Shown: one piece after another, positions 41,335 to 50,361 of the stretch | Layout: every line of letters begins with the position of its first letter | Position numbering within the stretch: position 1 is the first letter of the stretch | NCBI RefSeq assembly: GCF_017114995.1 | Contig: NZ_JABXKL010000092.1 | Coordinates: forward strand, 184,079-245,217 | Length of the DNA: 61,139 nucleotides | Reading direction: 5' to 3' | From: Nostoc sp. NMS9 | Lineage (GTDB): Bacteria; Cyanobacteriota; Cyanobacteriia; Cyanobacteriales; Nostocaceae | Made by a program: the position numbers and the translations under genes | Notes under the pieces: model-generated | What the model was told of the DNA's origin: nothing | The model's input: only the letters and a program-made list of their open reading frames with translations | Database searches by the model: none

Positions 41335-43494
41335 ATGCTTCAGTATCCCCATCTCGAACAAGCGCTAAAATATCACTTCGGTTATGACCAATTCCGCCCC
41401 GGGCAACGGCAAATTATCGAAGATGCGCTGCAAAATCGAGATTTAATGGTTGTGATGCCGACTGGCGGCGGGAAATCTCTATGTTTTCAGTTACCAGCAT
41501 TGTTAAAAAATGGACTAACGGTGGTGGTGTCGCCGTTAATTGCTTTGATGCAAGACCAAGTAGAAGCGCTGCGAAATAATAATATTAATGCGACATTTCT
41601 CAATAGCAGTTTGAATGCTTACAAAGTGCGATTGCGGGAAGAAGCCATCCTCAACGGTAAAGTAAAATTACTCTACGTCGCCCCAGAACGTCTCCTTAGT
41701 GAAAGGTTTCTCCCGTTTCTCGATTTAGTTAAAGAAAAAATTGGTATTTCTAGCTTTGCTATTGATGAAGCGCATTGCGTTTCGGAATGGGGACACGATT
41801 TTCGCCCAGAATATCGCCAGTTGAAATCTCTGCGGAAACGCTATCCTGATGTCCCTACAGTCGCTCTCACCGCCACAGCAACCGATCGCGTCCGTAGTGA
41901 TATCATTCAACAATTAGGGCTGAAGCAACCAAGCATCCATCTTGCCAGTTTTAATCGTGAAAATCTTTATTACGAAGTTTGTCCTAAAACTAAATATGCT
42001 TACACTGAATTATTAGAACTAATTCGAGAAACTGAAGGTTCAACAATTATTTATTCTTTAACTCGTAAAAAAGTTGATGAACTCACTTTTAAACTGCAAA
42101 ATGATAAGGTTGTTGTTCTGCCTTATCACGCCGGATTAACTGATGAGGAACGTAGTAGTAATCAAACGCGATTTATTCGAGATGATGTCCGGGTTATGGT
42201 AGCAACAGTCGCCTTTGGGATGGGAATTAATAAACCCGATGTGCGGTTGGTAGTTCACTTTGATATGCCTAGAAATATAGAAAGTTATTATCAAGAATCG
42301 GGTAGAGCAGGTAGAGACGGAGAACCATCTCGGTGTACAATATTTTTCAGCTTTGGTGATGTTAAAACAATTGAATGGAGTATCGATCAAAAAACTGATC
42401 CTCAAGAACAGTTGATTGCCAAACAACAACTGCGACAGATGATCGATTACGCTGAAGGTACTGATTGTCGGCGAACGATTCAACTAGGTTATTTTGGCGA
42501 AAGGTTTCCTGGGAATTGCGGTAACTGTGACAATTGTCGTCATCCCAAACCCATGCAAGATTGGACAGTTGAAGCCATGAAGTTTTTATCTTGTGTGGCG
42601 CGTTGCAAAGAAAGGTTTGGGATGCTACACATAATTGATGTGTTGCGGGGGGCAAAAAAAGACAAAATTATCCAGTACGAACACGATAAACTTTCTACTT
42701 ATGGTATTGGTAAAGATAGAACTGTAGATGAATGGCGAATGTTAGGGCGATCGCTTTTACATCAAGGGTTAATAGAACAAACTAGCGATGGTTACTCAGT
42801 TTTAAAACTAAATGCTTTAAGTTGGCAAGTAATGCGAAAACAACGCACAGTTTCGCTAGCTGTAACCACAGTTCAAAAGATTACCTGGGAAGAGGGGAGT
42901 GAAAAAGCAGAAGTTGCAGAAATATTATTACAGAAGTTGCGATCGCTACGTAAACAATTAGCTGATGAGCAATCTGTACCACCTTACGTTATTTTCCACG
43001 ATTCCACTTTAAAATTGATGGTACAGGTGCAACCCCAAAACTTAGCTGAATTTGCCAAACTCTCTGGTGTAGGTAGTCATAAACTCGCTCAATATGGCGA
43101 AAAGTTTATTACAGAAATTCGCGCCTACCGCCAAGAAAAAGGTTTGCAAAATAAATCTGTTACTTCCGTATCCTCTCGCAACTCATCTTCTTCTTACACC
43201 GAATTGCAGACATTACAATTACATCAACAAGGTTTAAATATTGCTCAAATTGCCCAAAAACGCAACCTTAGTCCGGCAACAGTTAGCAATCATCTAGAAA
43301 AACTAATTGAAAAAAATCAGCCAGTTGATTTAAATCAATTAATACCTCTAGAACATCAACAAAAAATTTGGCAAGTTTTAGAAGTACTCGGAGACATTTC
43401 CCTCACTCCCATCAAAGAACAACTAGGTGAAAGTTACACTTTTGATGAAATTCGCTTAGTGCGGTGTAAGTGGCGGCGCGAAAATCGTAAATAA
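41335..43494 (+). CDS. recQ: ATP-dependent DNA helicase RecQ
   Basis: 3'-5' DNA helicase for recombination and fork repair, 719 residues. Helicase motifs: RPGQRQIIEDAL, Walker A MPTGGGKS (residues 41-48), DEAHCVSEWGHDFRPEY, TATATDRVRSDI, and motif VI QESGRAGRDGEPS. A zinc-binding Cys cluster (CRRTIQLGYFGE ... CGNCDNC), the RQC winged helix and an HRDC domain (ISGVGSHKLAQYGE-like) follow. The last ~90 residues add an HTH of the HTH_40 type (GLNIAQIAQKRNLSPATVSN). Full-length and apparently intact. Confidence 0.94.
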   Translation: MLQYPHLEQALKYHFGYDQFRPGQRQIIEDALQNRDLMVVMPTGGGKSLCFQLPALLKNGLTVVVSPLIALMQDQVEALRNNNINATFLNSSLNAYKVRLREEAILNGKVKLLYVAPERLLSERFLPFLDLVKEKIGISSFAIDEAHCVSEWGHDFRPEYRQLKSLRKRYPDVPTVALTATATDRVRSDIIQQLGLKQPSIHLASFNRENLYYEVCPKTKYAYTELLELIRETEGSTIIYSLTRKKVDELTFKLQNDKVVVLPYHAGLTDEERSSNQTRFIRDDVRVMVATVAFGMGINKPDVRLVVHFDMPRNIESYYQESGRAGRDGEPSRCTIFFSFGDVKTIEWSIDQKTDPQEQLIAKQQLRQMIDYAEGTDCRRTIQLGYFGERFPGNCGNCDNCRHPKPMQDWTVEAMKFLSCVARCKERFGMLHIIDVLRGAKKDKIIQYEHDKLSTYGIGKDRTVDEWRMLGRSLLHQGLIEQTSDGYSVLKLNALSWQVMRKQRTVSLAVTTVQKITWEEGSEKAEVAEILLQKLRSLRKQLADEQSVPPYVIFHDSTLKLMVQVQPQNLAEFAKLSGVGSHKLAQYGEKFITEIRAYRQEKGLQNKSVTSVSSRNSSSSYTELQTLQLHQQGLNIAQIAQKRNLSPATVSNHLEKLIEKNQPVDLNQLIPLEHQQKIWQVLEVLGDISLTPIKEQLGESYTFDEIRLVRCKWRRENRK

Positions 43495-43543
43495 AATTTA
43501 CTTAGGACAAGTAATAAAAAACATAATGATTGTTTTGTTATGA

Positions 43544-43795
43544 ATGACAAGAAAAAGTCCTGTTATTAAGGATGGAAAAAACTATCGTATTTCTAACTCT
43601 TCCTACTGGCAACTATCTGCACAAAAACTTGCTGACAAAATTAATGCCTTTCTAAACGATTCTGAACAGGAATTTCTGATACTCACTCAAGATAACTCTA
43701 ACCCTCTTATACTGGTTGGCTGGTTTTGCGTTTTATTTGGTGCATTTTGTTTAAGTCTTACTATTTGCTCATATATTTGTTTTTTGAAAGACTAG
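43544..43795 (+). CDS. Small tail-anchored membrane protein (83 aa)
   Basis: Unknown. A polar N-terminal half (NYRISNSSYWQLSAQKLADK, FLNDSEQEFLIL) is followed by a single C-terminal hydrophobic helix (LILVGWFCVLFGAFCLSLTI) and a short tail. The layout suggests a tail-anchored protein. It sits 49 bp after recQ; coupling with recQ or the Uma2 gene is possible. The start is uncertain and no good ribosome site is seen. Confidence 0.45.
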   Translation: MTRKSPVIKDGKNYRISNSSYWQLSAQKLADKINAFLNDSEQEFLILTQDNSNPLILVGWFCVLFGAFCLSLTICSYICFLKD

Positions 43796-43858
43796 ATAAG
43801 GAAGCTAAACTTAAATTTTATGATTAAAATACAAGAGCAAGATTAAAAAAGTTAGGCA

Positions 43859-44431
43859 ATGAGTCAGATGCTTAATACAGGAGTACGCTGGACAACTCAG
43901 GATGTGGAACTGTTACCAGAAAATGAAGGCACGCGCTACGAGATAGTTGATGGAGAATTATTTATGACCAGGGCACCTCACTTTAAACATCAGCAAACTT
44001 GTGGCAGAATTTTCCAACAGCTTAACATTTGGTCAGATTCTACTGGTTTAGGAGAAGCTGTTATCAACCCTGGTGTTTTATTTTCAGAATCAGATAATGT
44101 GATTCCTGATGTAGTTTGGGCTACTAAAGAAACCTTGGCGCTAACATTGGATGAAGCAGGACATTTAACTGGCGCACCAGATTTAGTAGTCGAAGTTTTG
44201 TCTGCTAGCAACGAAGACCTAAGACGAGATAAAGAAGCTAAACTTAAACTTTATTCTTCCAGAGGAGTAAAAGAATATTGGATTGCTGATTGGCGATCGC
44301 GTAAACTAGAGGCTTATCGGCGCGAACAAAGTCAACTTAACTTGGTAGCAACTTTATTTAGTAATGATAATATAATTTCTCCGCTATTGCCTGGTTTTAG
44401 CTGTACTGTAAACCAGTTTTTTCCTGTATAA
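43859..44431 (+). CDS. Uma2 family (DUF820) putative restriction-endonuclease-like protein
   Basis: A complete 190-residue Uma2/DUF820 protein with a PD-(D/E)xK-like fold: YEIVDGELFMTRAP, SDNVIPDVVWA, the core PDLVVEVLSASNEDLRRDK and KLYSSRGVKEYWIADWRS. These nuclease-like proteins are greatly multiplied in cyanobacteria and their targets are unknown. It is 12 bp upstream of the MFS gene. A fragment of another member lies at 26698. Confidence 0.88.
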   Translation: MSQMLNTGVRWTTQDVELLPENEGTRYEIVDGELFMTRAPHFKHQQTCGRIFQQLNIWSDSTGLGEAVINPGVLFSESDNVIPDVVWATKETLALTLDEAGHLTGAPDLVVEVLSASNEDLRRDKEAKLKLYSSRGVKEYWIADWRSRKLEAYRREQSQLNLVATLFSNDNIISPLLPGFSCTVNQFFPV

Positions 44432-44443
44432 ATTTTAGGTTGA

Positions 44444-45634
44444 ATGGAAAAACAAATCTCAAGTAGCGGATTAACTAAAGTCCAGGTACTGATTATGGCG
44501 ATCGCATCTGGTGTCTGTGTTGCTAACGTTTATTATAATCAGCCAATCCTCAAAGATATTGCATCATCTTTTCGAGTCAGTGAAGGCGAAGCGGGTAGCA
44601 TCTCTGTGCTTACGCAAGTTGGTTACGGTTTGGGGCTTTTCTTTTTAATTCCCTTGGGCGATAAAATCAACAAGAAAAAATTAATTCTTTGTTTACTGAT
44701 ATGTTTGTTTTGTTTGTTGATAGCCATGACGTTTTCACAAAACATCGTCCAAGTTTGGATATTGAGCGTAGCAATTGGGATTGCGACAGTCTCTGCTCAG
44801 ATTATTCTACCTTTAGCAGCAAGTATAGATAGAGTAACTACAGGTCAAACTGTAGGCAACATTTTTACTGGTATATTGATTGGAGTTTTAGGAGCAAGGG
44901 TTTTTAGTGGCTATATTGCTGAATGGTTGAGTTGGCGTTATGTATATGGATTTTCGGCAGTAATGATTTTAATTGTTATTGTTTTATTAAAAATATACTT
45001 GCCTAATGTCAAAAATGAATTTGATGGTTATTATTTAGAATTATTAAGCTCAACACTTCAGCAATTAAAACGTTTTTCATTATTAAGAGAAGCGTCTTTA
45101 ATTAGCGGGTTATTGTTTGGTGTCTTTTGCTCATTTTGGACAACACTAACTTTCCATTTAAGTGGAGCGCCTTTTTATTTTAAATCTGACACAATTGGGA
45201 TGTATGGCTTTGTGGCGATCGCAGGTGCATTGATGGCACCAGTTTTTGGTAAACTAGCCGATCGAGGTAACTCCCAACGTTCCTTGACTATTGCTGTATC
45301 GATGGTGATTGCAAGTTTAGTAATTGCTAAAATTGCTTCTAATTCTGCACTAGCGATCGCTGTTGCTGTATTGTTAGTAGATGTAGGTGTACAGGCAGTC
45401 CAAGTCACCAATGTTGCAAGGATATACACTCTTGATGCTCAATCGAATAGTCGCATCAACACAGTTTATATGACTACCTATTTTATCGGCGGTGCTGTAG
45501 GTACTAGTATTGGCTTATTATGCTGGAATCTTGGTGGCTGGAATTTAGTAACCTGGCAAATGTTAGTTTTTACTTTGCTGGCATTTTTTATTATCGTCAG
45601 ACCTAAAATAATTACAGCAAGAACAAATAAATAA
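44444..45634 (+). CDS. MFS transporter
   Basis: A 12-TM major facilitator of 396 residues resembling the YnfM/arabinose-efflux group: VLIMAIASGVCVANVYYNQP in TM1, the loop LGDKINKKKLI in the A-motif position after TM2, and IFTGILIGVLGARVFSGYIA. The substrate is unknown; drug or sugar efflux is likely for this type. It is probably co-transcribed with the upstream Uma2 gene, 12 bp away. Confidence 0.86.
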   Translation: MEKQISSSGLTKVQVLIMAIASGVCVANVYYNQPILKDIASSFRVSEGEAGSISVLTQVGYGLGLFFLIPLGDKINKKKLILCLLICLFCLLIAMTFSQNIVQVWILSVAIGIATVSAQIILPLAASIDRVTTGQTVGNIFTGILIGVLGARVFSGYIAEWLSWRYVYGFSAVMILIVIVLLKIYLPNVKNEFDGYYLELLSSTLQQLKRFSLLREASLISGLLFGVFCSFWTTLTFHLSGAPFYFKSDTIGMYGFVAIAGALMAPVFGKLADRGNSQRSLTIAVSMVIASLVIAKIASNSALAIAVAVLLVDVGVQAVQVTNVARIYTLDAQSNSRINTVYMTTYFIGGAVGTSIGLLCWNLGGWNLVTWQMLVFTLLAFFIIVRPKIITARTNK

Positions 45635-45731
45635 TCAAACTCTCGTTTTTGATTAAAATAACAAAAAGTAGAAGGTCGAGGTTAACACACTCATTCTTTT
45701 CCCAAAACAAGATGTGTATAACTTATGGTTC

Positions 45732-45783
45732 AGATATCGCCTTGCACCAATAACTAAGTTTTCTCCTCATCAAGGCGATATCT
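45732..45783. terminator. 13-bp perfect inverted repeat between convergent genes
   Basis: AGATATCGCCTTG (45732-45744) is the exact complement of CAAGGCGATATCT (45771-45783) across a 26-base spacer. It lies between the MFS gene (plus) and the 55-aa gene (minus) and may act as a bidirectional end hairpin. There is no T-run. Confidence 0.5.
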
Positions 45784-45801
45784 ACAGATAATCAGTTTAC
45801 A

Positions 45802-45969
45802 TTAAGAAAAACTGGGAATTTCCGAGTTGGAATCTTGTGATGTAATAGCAGACTTTGAAGGCTCAGTGTTTTGGTTTTTTACAGGCATAATTACAGATAG
45901 CAGCTTAGGCAGTGCTAGGCAGACTACAGTATTTAACAGCGTCAGAAATATACCATCTATCAAACTCAT
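45802..45969 (-). CDS. Small single-TM protein (55 aa)
   Basis: An unreported-length gene of 55 codons: MSLIDGIFLTLLNTVVCLAL followed by PKLLSVIMPVKNQNTEPSKS and a polar tail ending EIPSFS. The N-terminal 27 residues form one membrane helix. GGAGAAG lies nine bases upstream of the ATG at 45969, an unusually good ribosome site for this window, and the codon use is sensible. The inverted repeat at 45732 follows the stop. The function is unknown; the size and layout are those of small photosynthetic or transport-complex subunits. Confidence 0.6.
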   Translation of the reverse strand: MSLIDGIFLTLLNTVVCLALPKLLSVIMPVKNQNTEPSKSAITSQDSNSEIPSFS

Positions 45970-46194
45970 ATATTAATCTTCTCCGTTTGAAAATTGGTGG
46001 TAACTATATTTATTAGTTTGAAGCAAAATCAGTAGAATTGCTTAAAAACAGAATTTAGATTTATTTTAGAGAATATAAGCTAGATAAATATATTTTTATC
46101 CTATAGCAAGCCGATTTGATTTTTGAAAACATCTAAGTATATGCAGGAAATGTTATCACGTAGCGTTACAGCGTCCGTCACAGGTCAAACTTAG

Positions 46195-46393
46195 TTATAA
46201 TCCCAGCTTACCTAAAGATATTGCTGATTGTCCGCACCTGCCTGGGAATAGCACAGCAAAATCTTTGTATGTATATAACACTCCCAATTCATCGTACATT
46301 TTCATGTACAAATTTCCTTTTGGGAATAACGCAGGCGCTATTTGTGCTGTTCGTTCTTGGTATTTCCCCTTGATTCTTTGGATGCAGCGTCAT
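46195..46393 (-). pseudogene. IS1182-like transposase, N-terminal remnant
   Basis: Minus-strand reading MTLHPKNQGEIP, a frameshift, then QERTAQIAPALFPKGNLYM and MYDELGVLYTYKDFAVLFPG up to a stop. This is the start of an IS1182-family transposase (family pattern FPKGNLYMKMRDELG ... FADLFP). The DDE catalytic part is absent. Confidence 0.72.
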
Positions 46394-46510
46394 ACCTCTA
46401 CTTTTTATATCTTCTGACTTGCTGCTTTGAGACGTGTTAGGGGGTAAGACCCCTTATTCGCCAGATGTTCCTCACAGAAGTCGGGGAGCTGAGTCTCTCG
46501 GTGGAGAGCA
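46394..46510 (-). mobile_element. Left-end region of the IS1182-like remnant
   Basis: Upstream of the transposase start lies a GC-rich block with small hairpins (AGGGG/CCCCT at about 46439-46456 and CTCTC/GAGAG at about 46494-46508) in an otherwise A/T-rich gap. It is most simply the terminal non-coding part of the dead element. The rest of 45970-46799 shows no gene. Confidence 0.5.
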
Positions 46511-46799
46511 AATTAAATAGGATTGCTATATATATGAAATTAGAGCTAAGTACGAATTAAAAAATATAATTTTAATCTATCAAAAGGATGAGATACAAGG
46601 ATCAAAATTTCCTATATCTAAAGAAATTAAATACAAATATTTAATCTAAAAGTATACTTCTGACAGAGGATGTAAAACAAAAATAGACATAGTAAATTAA
46701 AATCAATATTAATCAAAGTTCCTAAGTAATTCAGACAAGTGTGCTATACACGAGCTTGGAACAGCCTAAAACTTTGTTAAAATCAGCAACACACAAACT

Positions 46800-48173
46800 A
46801 TGAACTCTACCACCGAAAAACGTATCGCCTTGATTTCCGTCCACGGAGACCCAGCGATTGAAATAGGGAAAGAAGAAGCTGGGGGACAAAATGTTTATGT
46901 GCGCCACGTGGGTGAAGCACTAGCGCAGCTGGGATGGCAAGTTGATATGTTTACCCGCAAAGTGAGTCTGGAGCAAGACTCGATTATTGAACATAGCAAC
47001 AATTGTCGAACTATTCGTTTAAAAGCTGGCCCCCTTGAGTTTGTGCCGCGAGATGAAATTTTTGAATATCTGCCAGAATTTGTGGATAATTTCCTCAAAT
47101 TTCAAGTAAAAAATGATGTTACATACGAGTTAGTTCATACTAACTATTGGCTCTCTAGTTGGGTGGGGATGCAGTTAAAGAAAATCCAAAAGAGTAAACA
47201 GGTTCACACCTACCACTCCTTAGGAGCAGTCAAGTACAACACTATAGAAGATATTCCTATGATTGCTAGTCAGCGATTAGCAGTGGAAAAACAGGTGTTG
47301 GAAAATGCAGAGCGAATTGTGGCGACAAGTCCGCAAGAACAGGAACATATGCGATCGCTAGTTTCCACAAAAGGCAATATCGACATCATTCCCTGTGGTA
47401 CAGATATTCAGCGCTTTGGTTCCATTGCACGAGAAGCAGCTAGGGCTGAATTGGGAATTGACAAAGAAGCTAAAGTTGTAGTGTATGTAGGGCGTTTTGA
47501 CCAACGCAAAGGTATAGAAACCTTGGTGCGGGCACTAAACCAGTCTGGATTACGCGATTCCAACAATCTCCAGCTAATTATTGGTGGTGGTAGTACCCCA
47601 GGTAACAGCGACGGAATTGAGCGCGATCGCATTGAGCAAATCGTCAACGAATTGGGAATGAGCGACTTTACCATCTTTGCTGGTCGTCTAAGTCAAGATA
47701 TTTTACCAACTTATTACGCCGCTGCCGATGTTTGCGTTGTTCCCAGTCACTACGAACCCTTTGGACTAGTGGCGATCGAAGCGATGGCAAGCGGTACACC
47801 AGTTGTAGCAAGTGATGTCGGCGGACTTCAGTTTACTGTAGTTAATGAAGAAACTGGTTTATTGGCTCCAGCGCAAGATGTAGATGCTTTTGCTTCTGCT
47901 ATTGACCGAATTCTCCTAAATCCAGAATGGCGAGATGAATTGGGTAAAGCCGGTAGAAAGCGCGTTGAAAGTAAGTTTAGCTGGGATGGTGTCGCAAATC
48001 AACTGAGTGAACTTTACACCCAACTGTTGCAGCCACAAACAGTAGCGTCAACAGCAAAAGAACTAGTACACTCAACTGCCGAACTAGTGCAATCAACAGC
48101 AAAAGAACTAGTACACTCAACCGCCGAACTAGTGCAATCAACAGCAAAAAAGCCAGTTTTGGTTGCTAAATAA
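46800..48173 (+). CDS. GT4 glycosyltransferase, sucrose-phosphate-synthase-like
   Basis: A 457-residue GT-B glycosyltransferase. The N-terminal ISVHGDPAIEIGKEEAGGQNVYVRHVGEA-type block (visible as HGDP then GGQNVYV) is typical of bacterial sucrose-phosphate and sucrose synthases; the donor-site E-x7-E region is EPFGLVAIEAMASGTPVVAS. If it is SPS, it would join UDP- or ADP-glucose to fructose-6-phosphate for compatible-solute sucrose. A phosphatase domain is absent, as in single-domain SPS. The C-terminal ~35 residues come from a 45-bp repeat and look added. It is followed by a strong terminator. Confidence 0.72.
   Translation: MNSTTEKRIALISVHGDPAIEIGKEEAGGQNVYVRHVGEALAQLGWQVDMFTRKVSLEQDSIIEHSNNCRTIRLKAGPLEFVPRDEIFEYLPEFVDNFLKFQVKNDVTYELVHTNYWLSSWVGMQLKKIQKSKQVHTYHSLGAVKYNTIEDIPMIASQRLAVEKQVLENAERIVATSPQEQEHMRSLVSTKGNIDIIPCGTDIQRFGSIAREAARAELGIDKEAKVVVYVGRFDQRKGIETLVRALNQSGLRDSNNLQLIIGGGSTPGNSDGIERDRIEQIVNELGMSDFTIFAGRLSQDILPTYYAAADVCVVPSHYEPFGLVAIEAMASGTPVVASDVGGLQFTVVNEETGLLAPAQDVDAFASAIDRILLNPEWRDELGKAGRKRVESKFSWDGVANQLSELYTQLLQPQTVASTAKELVHSTAELVQSTAKELVHSTAELVQSTAKKPVLVAK
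48048..48149 (+). repeat. 45-bp in-frame repeat at the glycosyltransferase C-terminus
   Basis: Two copies plus 12 bases of a 45-bp unit encode STAKELVHSTAELVQ twice and a partial third. The copies differ by one base, so this is a recent expansion extending the protein tail. Confidence 0.9.
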
Positions 48174-48303
48174 TTCTTTTGCATCACAGATAATGGTGAG
48201 TGAGTAACTCGGATAATATTTTGGGTTTAATTTTGGCAGCGATCGCCTGAGCTTAGAAAACTCAACACCAAAAACAAACTGTATAAAAAACGAACTTATG
48301 ACT

Positions 48304-48346
48304 TAAACGCAGAAGCTTATCTGATGATAATTTCTGCGTTTTTTTT
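48304..48346 (+). terminator. Intrinsic terminator after the glycosyltransferase
   Basis: AAACGCAGAA pairs with TTCTGCGTTT around a 17-base loop, followed by an uninterrupted T-run. A classic rho-independent terminator. Confidence 0.9.
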
Positions 48347-48464
48347 ATTCGCAGCTATCACCAAACCAAGTAACCGCTATGATAGTTGAGGTCTCTTATG
48401 CTTTAACTAAACAAAAATAAAGGCATGGCGATCGCTACCATTTGAATGTTAACAAGTAATCGCT

Positions 48465-50183
48465 TTGCAACCAGTTGACTTTACCACTCTCACAGCTGCT
48501 TGTAGCGAAATCCGCGCTAACTGGCTACCATCACGCTTAGAACAGGTTTATCAGCGCGATCGCTACACGATTGCGATGGCATTACGCACCCTAGAACAGC
48601 GAGATTGGCTACAGATTTCTTGGCATCCCCAAGCTGCACATATTTGTATCGGCGATCCACCACCGCGATCGCCAGATACCTTTACCTTTAGCCAACAATT
48701 GATACACCAATTGGGTGGTTTAGCATTGGTGGCGATTGAAGCGATCGCTCCTTGGGAGCGTGTTATTGATTTGCAATTTGCCCGTCGTCCTGGAGAAAGC
48801 GCTCTATATCATGTCTATGCAGAAATCATGGGCAAGTATAGCAACGTCATTCTCACCGACGCTAACAATATAATTATCACCGCCGCCCATCAAGTCAGTC
48901 AGCAACAATCTAGTGTCCGTCCCATCCAAACCGGACAACCTTATGAAACACCACCGAAACTAACTGGAACTGTCCCCTACTTGAATGAATCCCAAGAACG
49001 TTGGCAAGAAAGGGTAAGTTTAGTACCAGGAGCAATCAAGCGGCAATTGCTCAAAAGTTATAGTGGTTTGAGTGCAGCACTACTAGAGTTAATGCTGCTA
49101 GAAGCAAATATTGCACCAGAAACATCCACCGATACTCTCAACCCCGACGACTGGCGACGGCTGTTTGAGCGTTGGCAAGAATGGCTGCAAGCCTTGGATT
49201 CTAGTAAATTTCAACCCGCTTGGACAAAAGATGGTTACACCGTAATGGGTTGGGGTGCAGTTGAAAAGGTCAAAAATATCCAGGAGTTGCTCAACCGCTA
49301 TTACAGTAATCAGATTGATCAACAGTTATTTTCCCAATTGCGTCATCAGTTGAGTCAGAAATTGAATAATATTCTGGCGAAATTACGGAATAAAGCTCAA
49401 ACCTTTAAGACGCGCTTGCAGCAATCAGATCGAGCCGATGAGTATCGGCAAAAAGCTGATTTATTGATGGCTCACCTGCAAAACTGGGAACCGGGGATGA
49501 AAGAAATTATCCTTGCTGATTTTGAGACAAATTTGCCAATAGCGATCGCTCTGTTGCCAGATAAAAATGCTGTCCAAAATGCCCAAAGTCTTTACAAACA
49601 GCACCAAAAGCTGAAACGCGCTCGTGCTGCTGTCGAACCGCTACTATTGGAAGTGCAGACAGAAATTGAGTATTTAGAGCAAGTAGAAGCTGCGATCGCT
49701 CAGATAGATAACTACCAAACAGCAGAAGATTTACGAGCTTTAGAAGAAATCCGCGAAGAGTTGATTGGGCAAAAGTATCTAGAAGATCCAGAATACCGCA
49801 GCCGCAGTGCCAATGAACCCCCCAGCACCAACTTTCATCGTTACCTTACTCCTGGCGGCTTTGAAGTATTAATCGGTCGTAACAATCGCCAAAATGACCA
49901 ATTGACCTTTCGCGTAGCAGGGGATTATGACATCTGGTTTCACGCTCAAGAAATTCCAGGAAGCCATGTGCTACTACGTCTAGAACCAGGTGCTATTGCT
50001 GAAGAGGCTGATTTGCAATTTGTAGCTAATCTTGCCGCTTACTACAGTCGCGCCCGTCAGAGTGAGCAAGTGCCAGTAGTTTACACTCAGCTAAAACACG
50101 TCTACAAACCCAAAGGAGCCAAACCGGGAATTGCTATTTACAAGGAGGAAACCATACTTTGGGGAAAACCGCAATTAAAATAA
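48465..50183 (+). CDS. rqcH: NFACT/RqcH family ribosome-quality-control protein
   Basis: A 572-residue NFACT protein (Rqc2/NEMF relative, formerly FbpA). It binds the split 50S subunit with peptidyl-tRNA and recruits tRNA-Ala for alanine tailing. NFACT-N: MQPVDFTTLTAACSEIRANW and YHVYAEIMGKYSNVILTD. Two coiled-coil arms follow (about residues 285-430). The C-terminal NFACT-R domain reads YDIWFHAQEIPGSHVLLRL and KHVYKPKGAKPG. The start is TTG at 48465. It is a single gene between terminators. Confidence 0.9.
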   Translation: MQPVDFTTLTAACSEIRANWLPSRLEQVYQRDRYTIAMALRTLEQRDWLQISWHPQAAHICIGDPPPRSPDTFTFSQQLIHQLGGLALVAIEAIAPWERVIDLQFARRPGESALYHVYAEIMGKYSNVILTDANNIIITAAHQVSQQQSSVRPIQTGQPYETPPKLTGTVPYLNESQERWQERVSLVPGAIKRQLLKSYSGLSAALLELMLLEANIAPETSTDTLNPDDWRRLFERWQEWLQALDSSKFQPAWTKDGYTVMGWGAVEKVKNIQELLNRYYSNQIDQQLFSQLRHQLSQKLNNILAKLRNKAQTFKTRLQQSDRADEYRQKADLLMAHLQNWEPGMKEIILADFETNLPIAIALLPDKNAVQNAQSLYKQHQKLKRARAAVEPLLLEVQTEIEYLEQVEAAIAQIDNYQTAEDLRALEEIREELIGQKYLEDPEYRSRSANEPPSTNFHRYLTPGGFEVLIGRNNRQNDQLTFRVAGDYDIWFHAQEIPGSHVLLRLEPGAIAEEADLQFVANLAAYYSRARQSEQVPVVYTQLKHVYKPKGAKPGIAIYKEETILWGKPQLK

Positions 50184-50300
50184 TTCGTAATTCGTAATGA
50201 CGCTCCTACGTCGCTAACGCTGCGTTAACGTAATTTGTAATTATTCTCCTCATTCCCAATACTGTTTGGTTAAGGCAAGAGACGGCGATTTATCGCGTCT
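50184..50300. repeat. AATTCGT heptamers with inserted small repeat, and a GACGCGAT hairpin
   Basis: After rqcH, aattcgtaattcgtaatg is interrupted by gctcctacgtcgctaacg-type dispersed repeat and then resumes as taatttgtaatt. Near 50278-50300, AGACGGCGATTTATCGC-GTCT is a hairpin of a kind found at many Nostoc gene ends. Confidence 0.65.
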
Positions 50301-50361
50301 TTGTGATGATTTATCGCATTTTTAGCGATCTAGAATTGTCATCAACCGAATCGTATTGCCC

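Noticed and set aside
46394..46510. Structured RNA or TnpB-type guide RNA scaffold
   Set aside because: The hairpins lie directly upstream of an IS1182-like transposase start in the same orientation, so an IS end is the simpler explanation.
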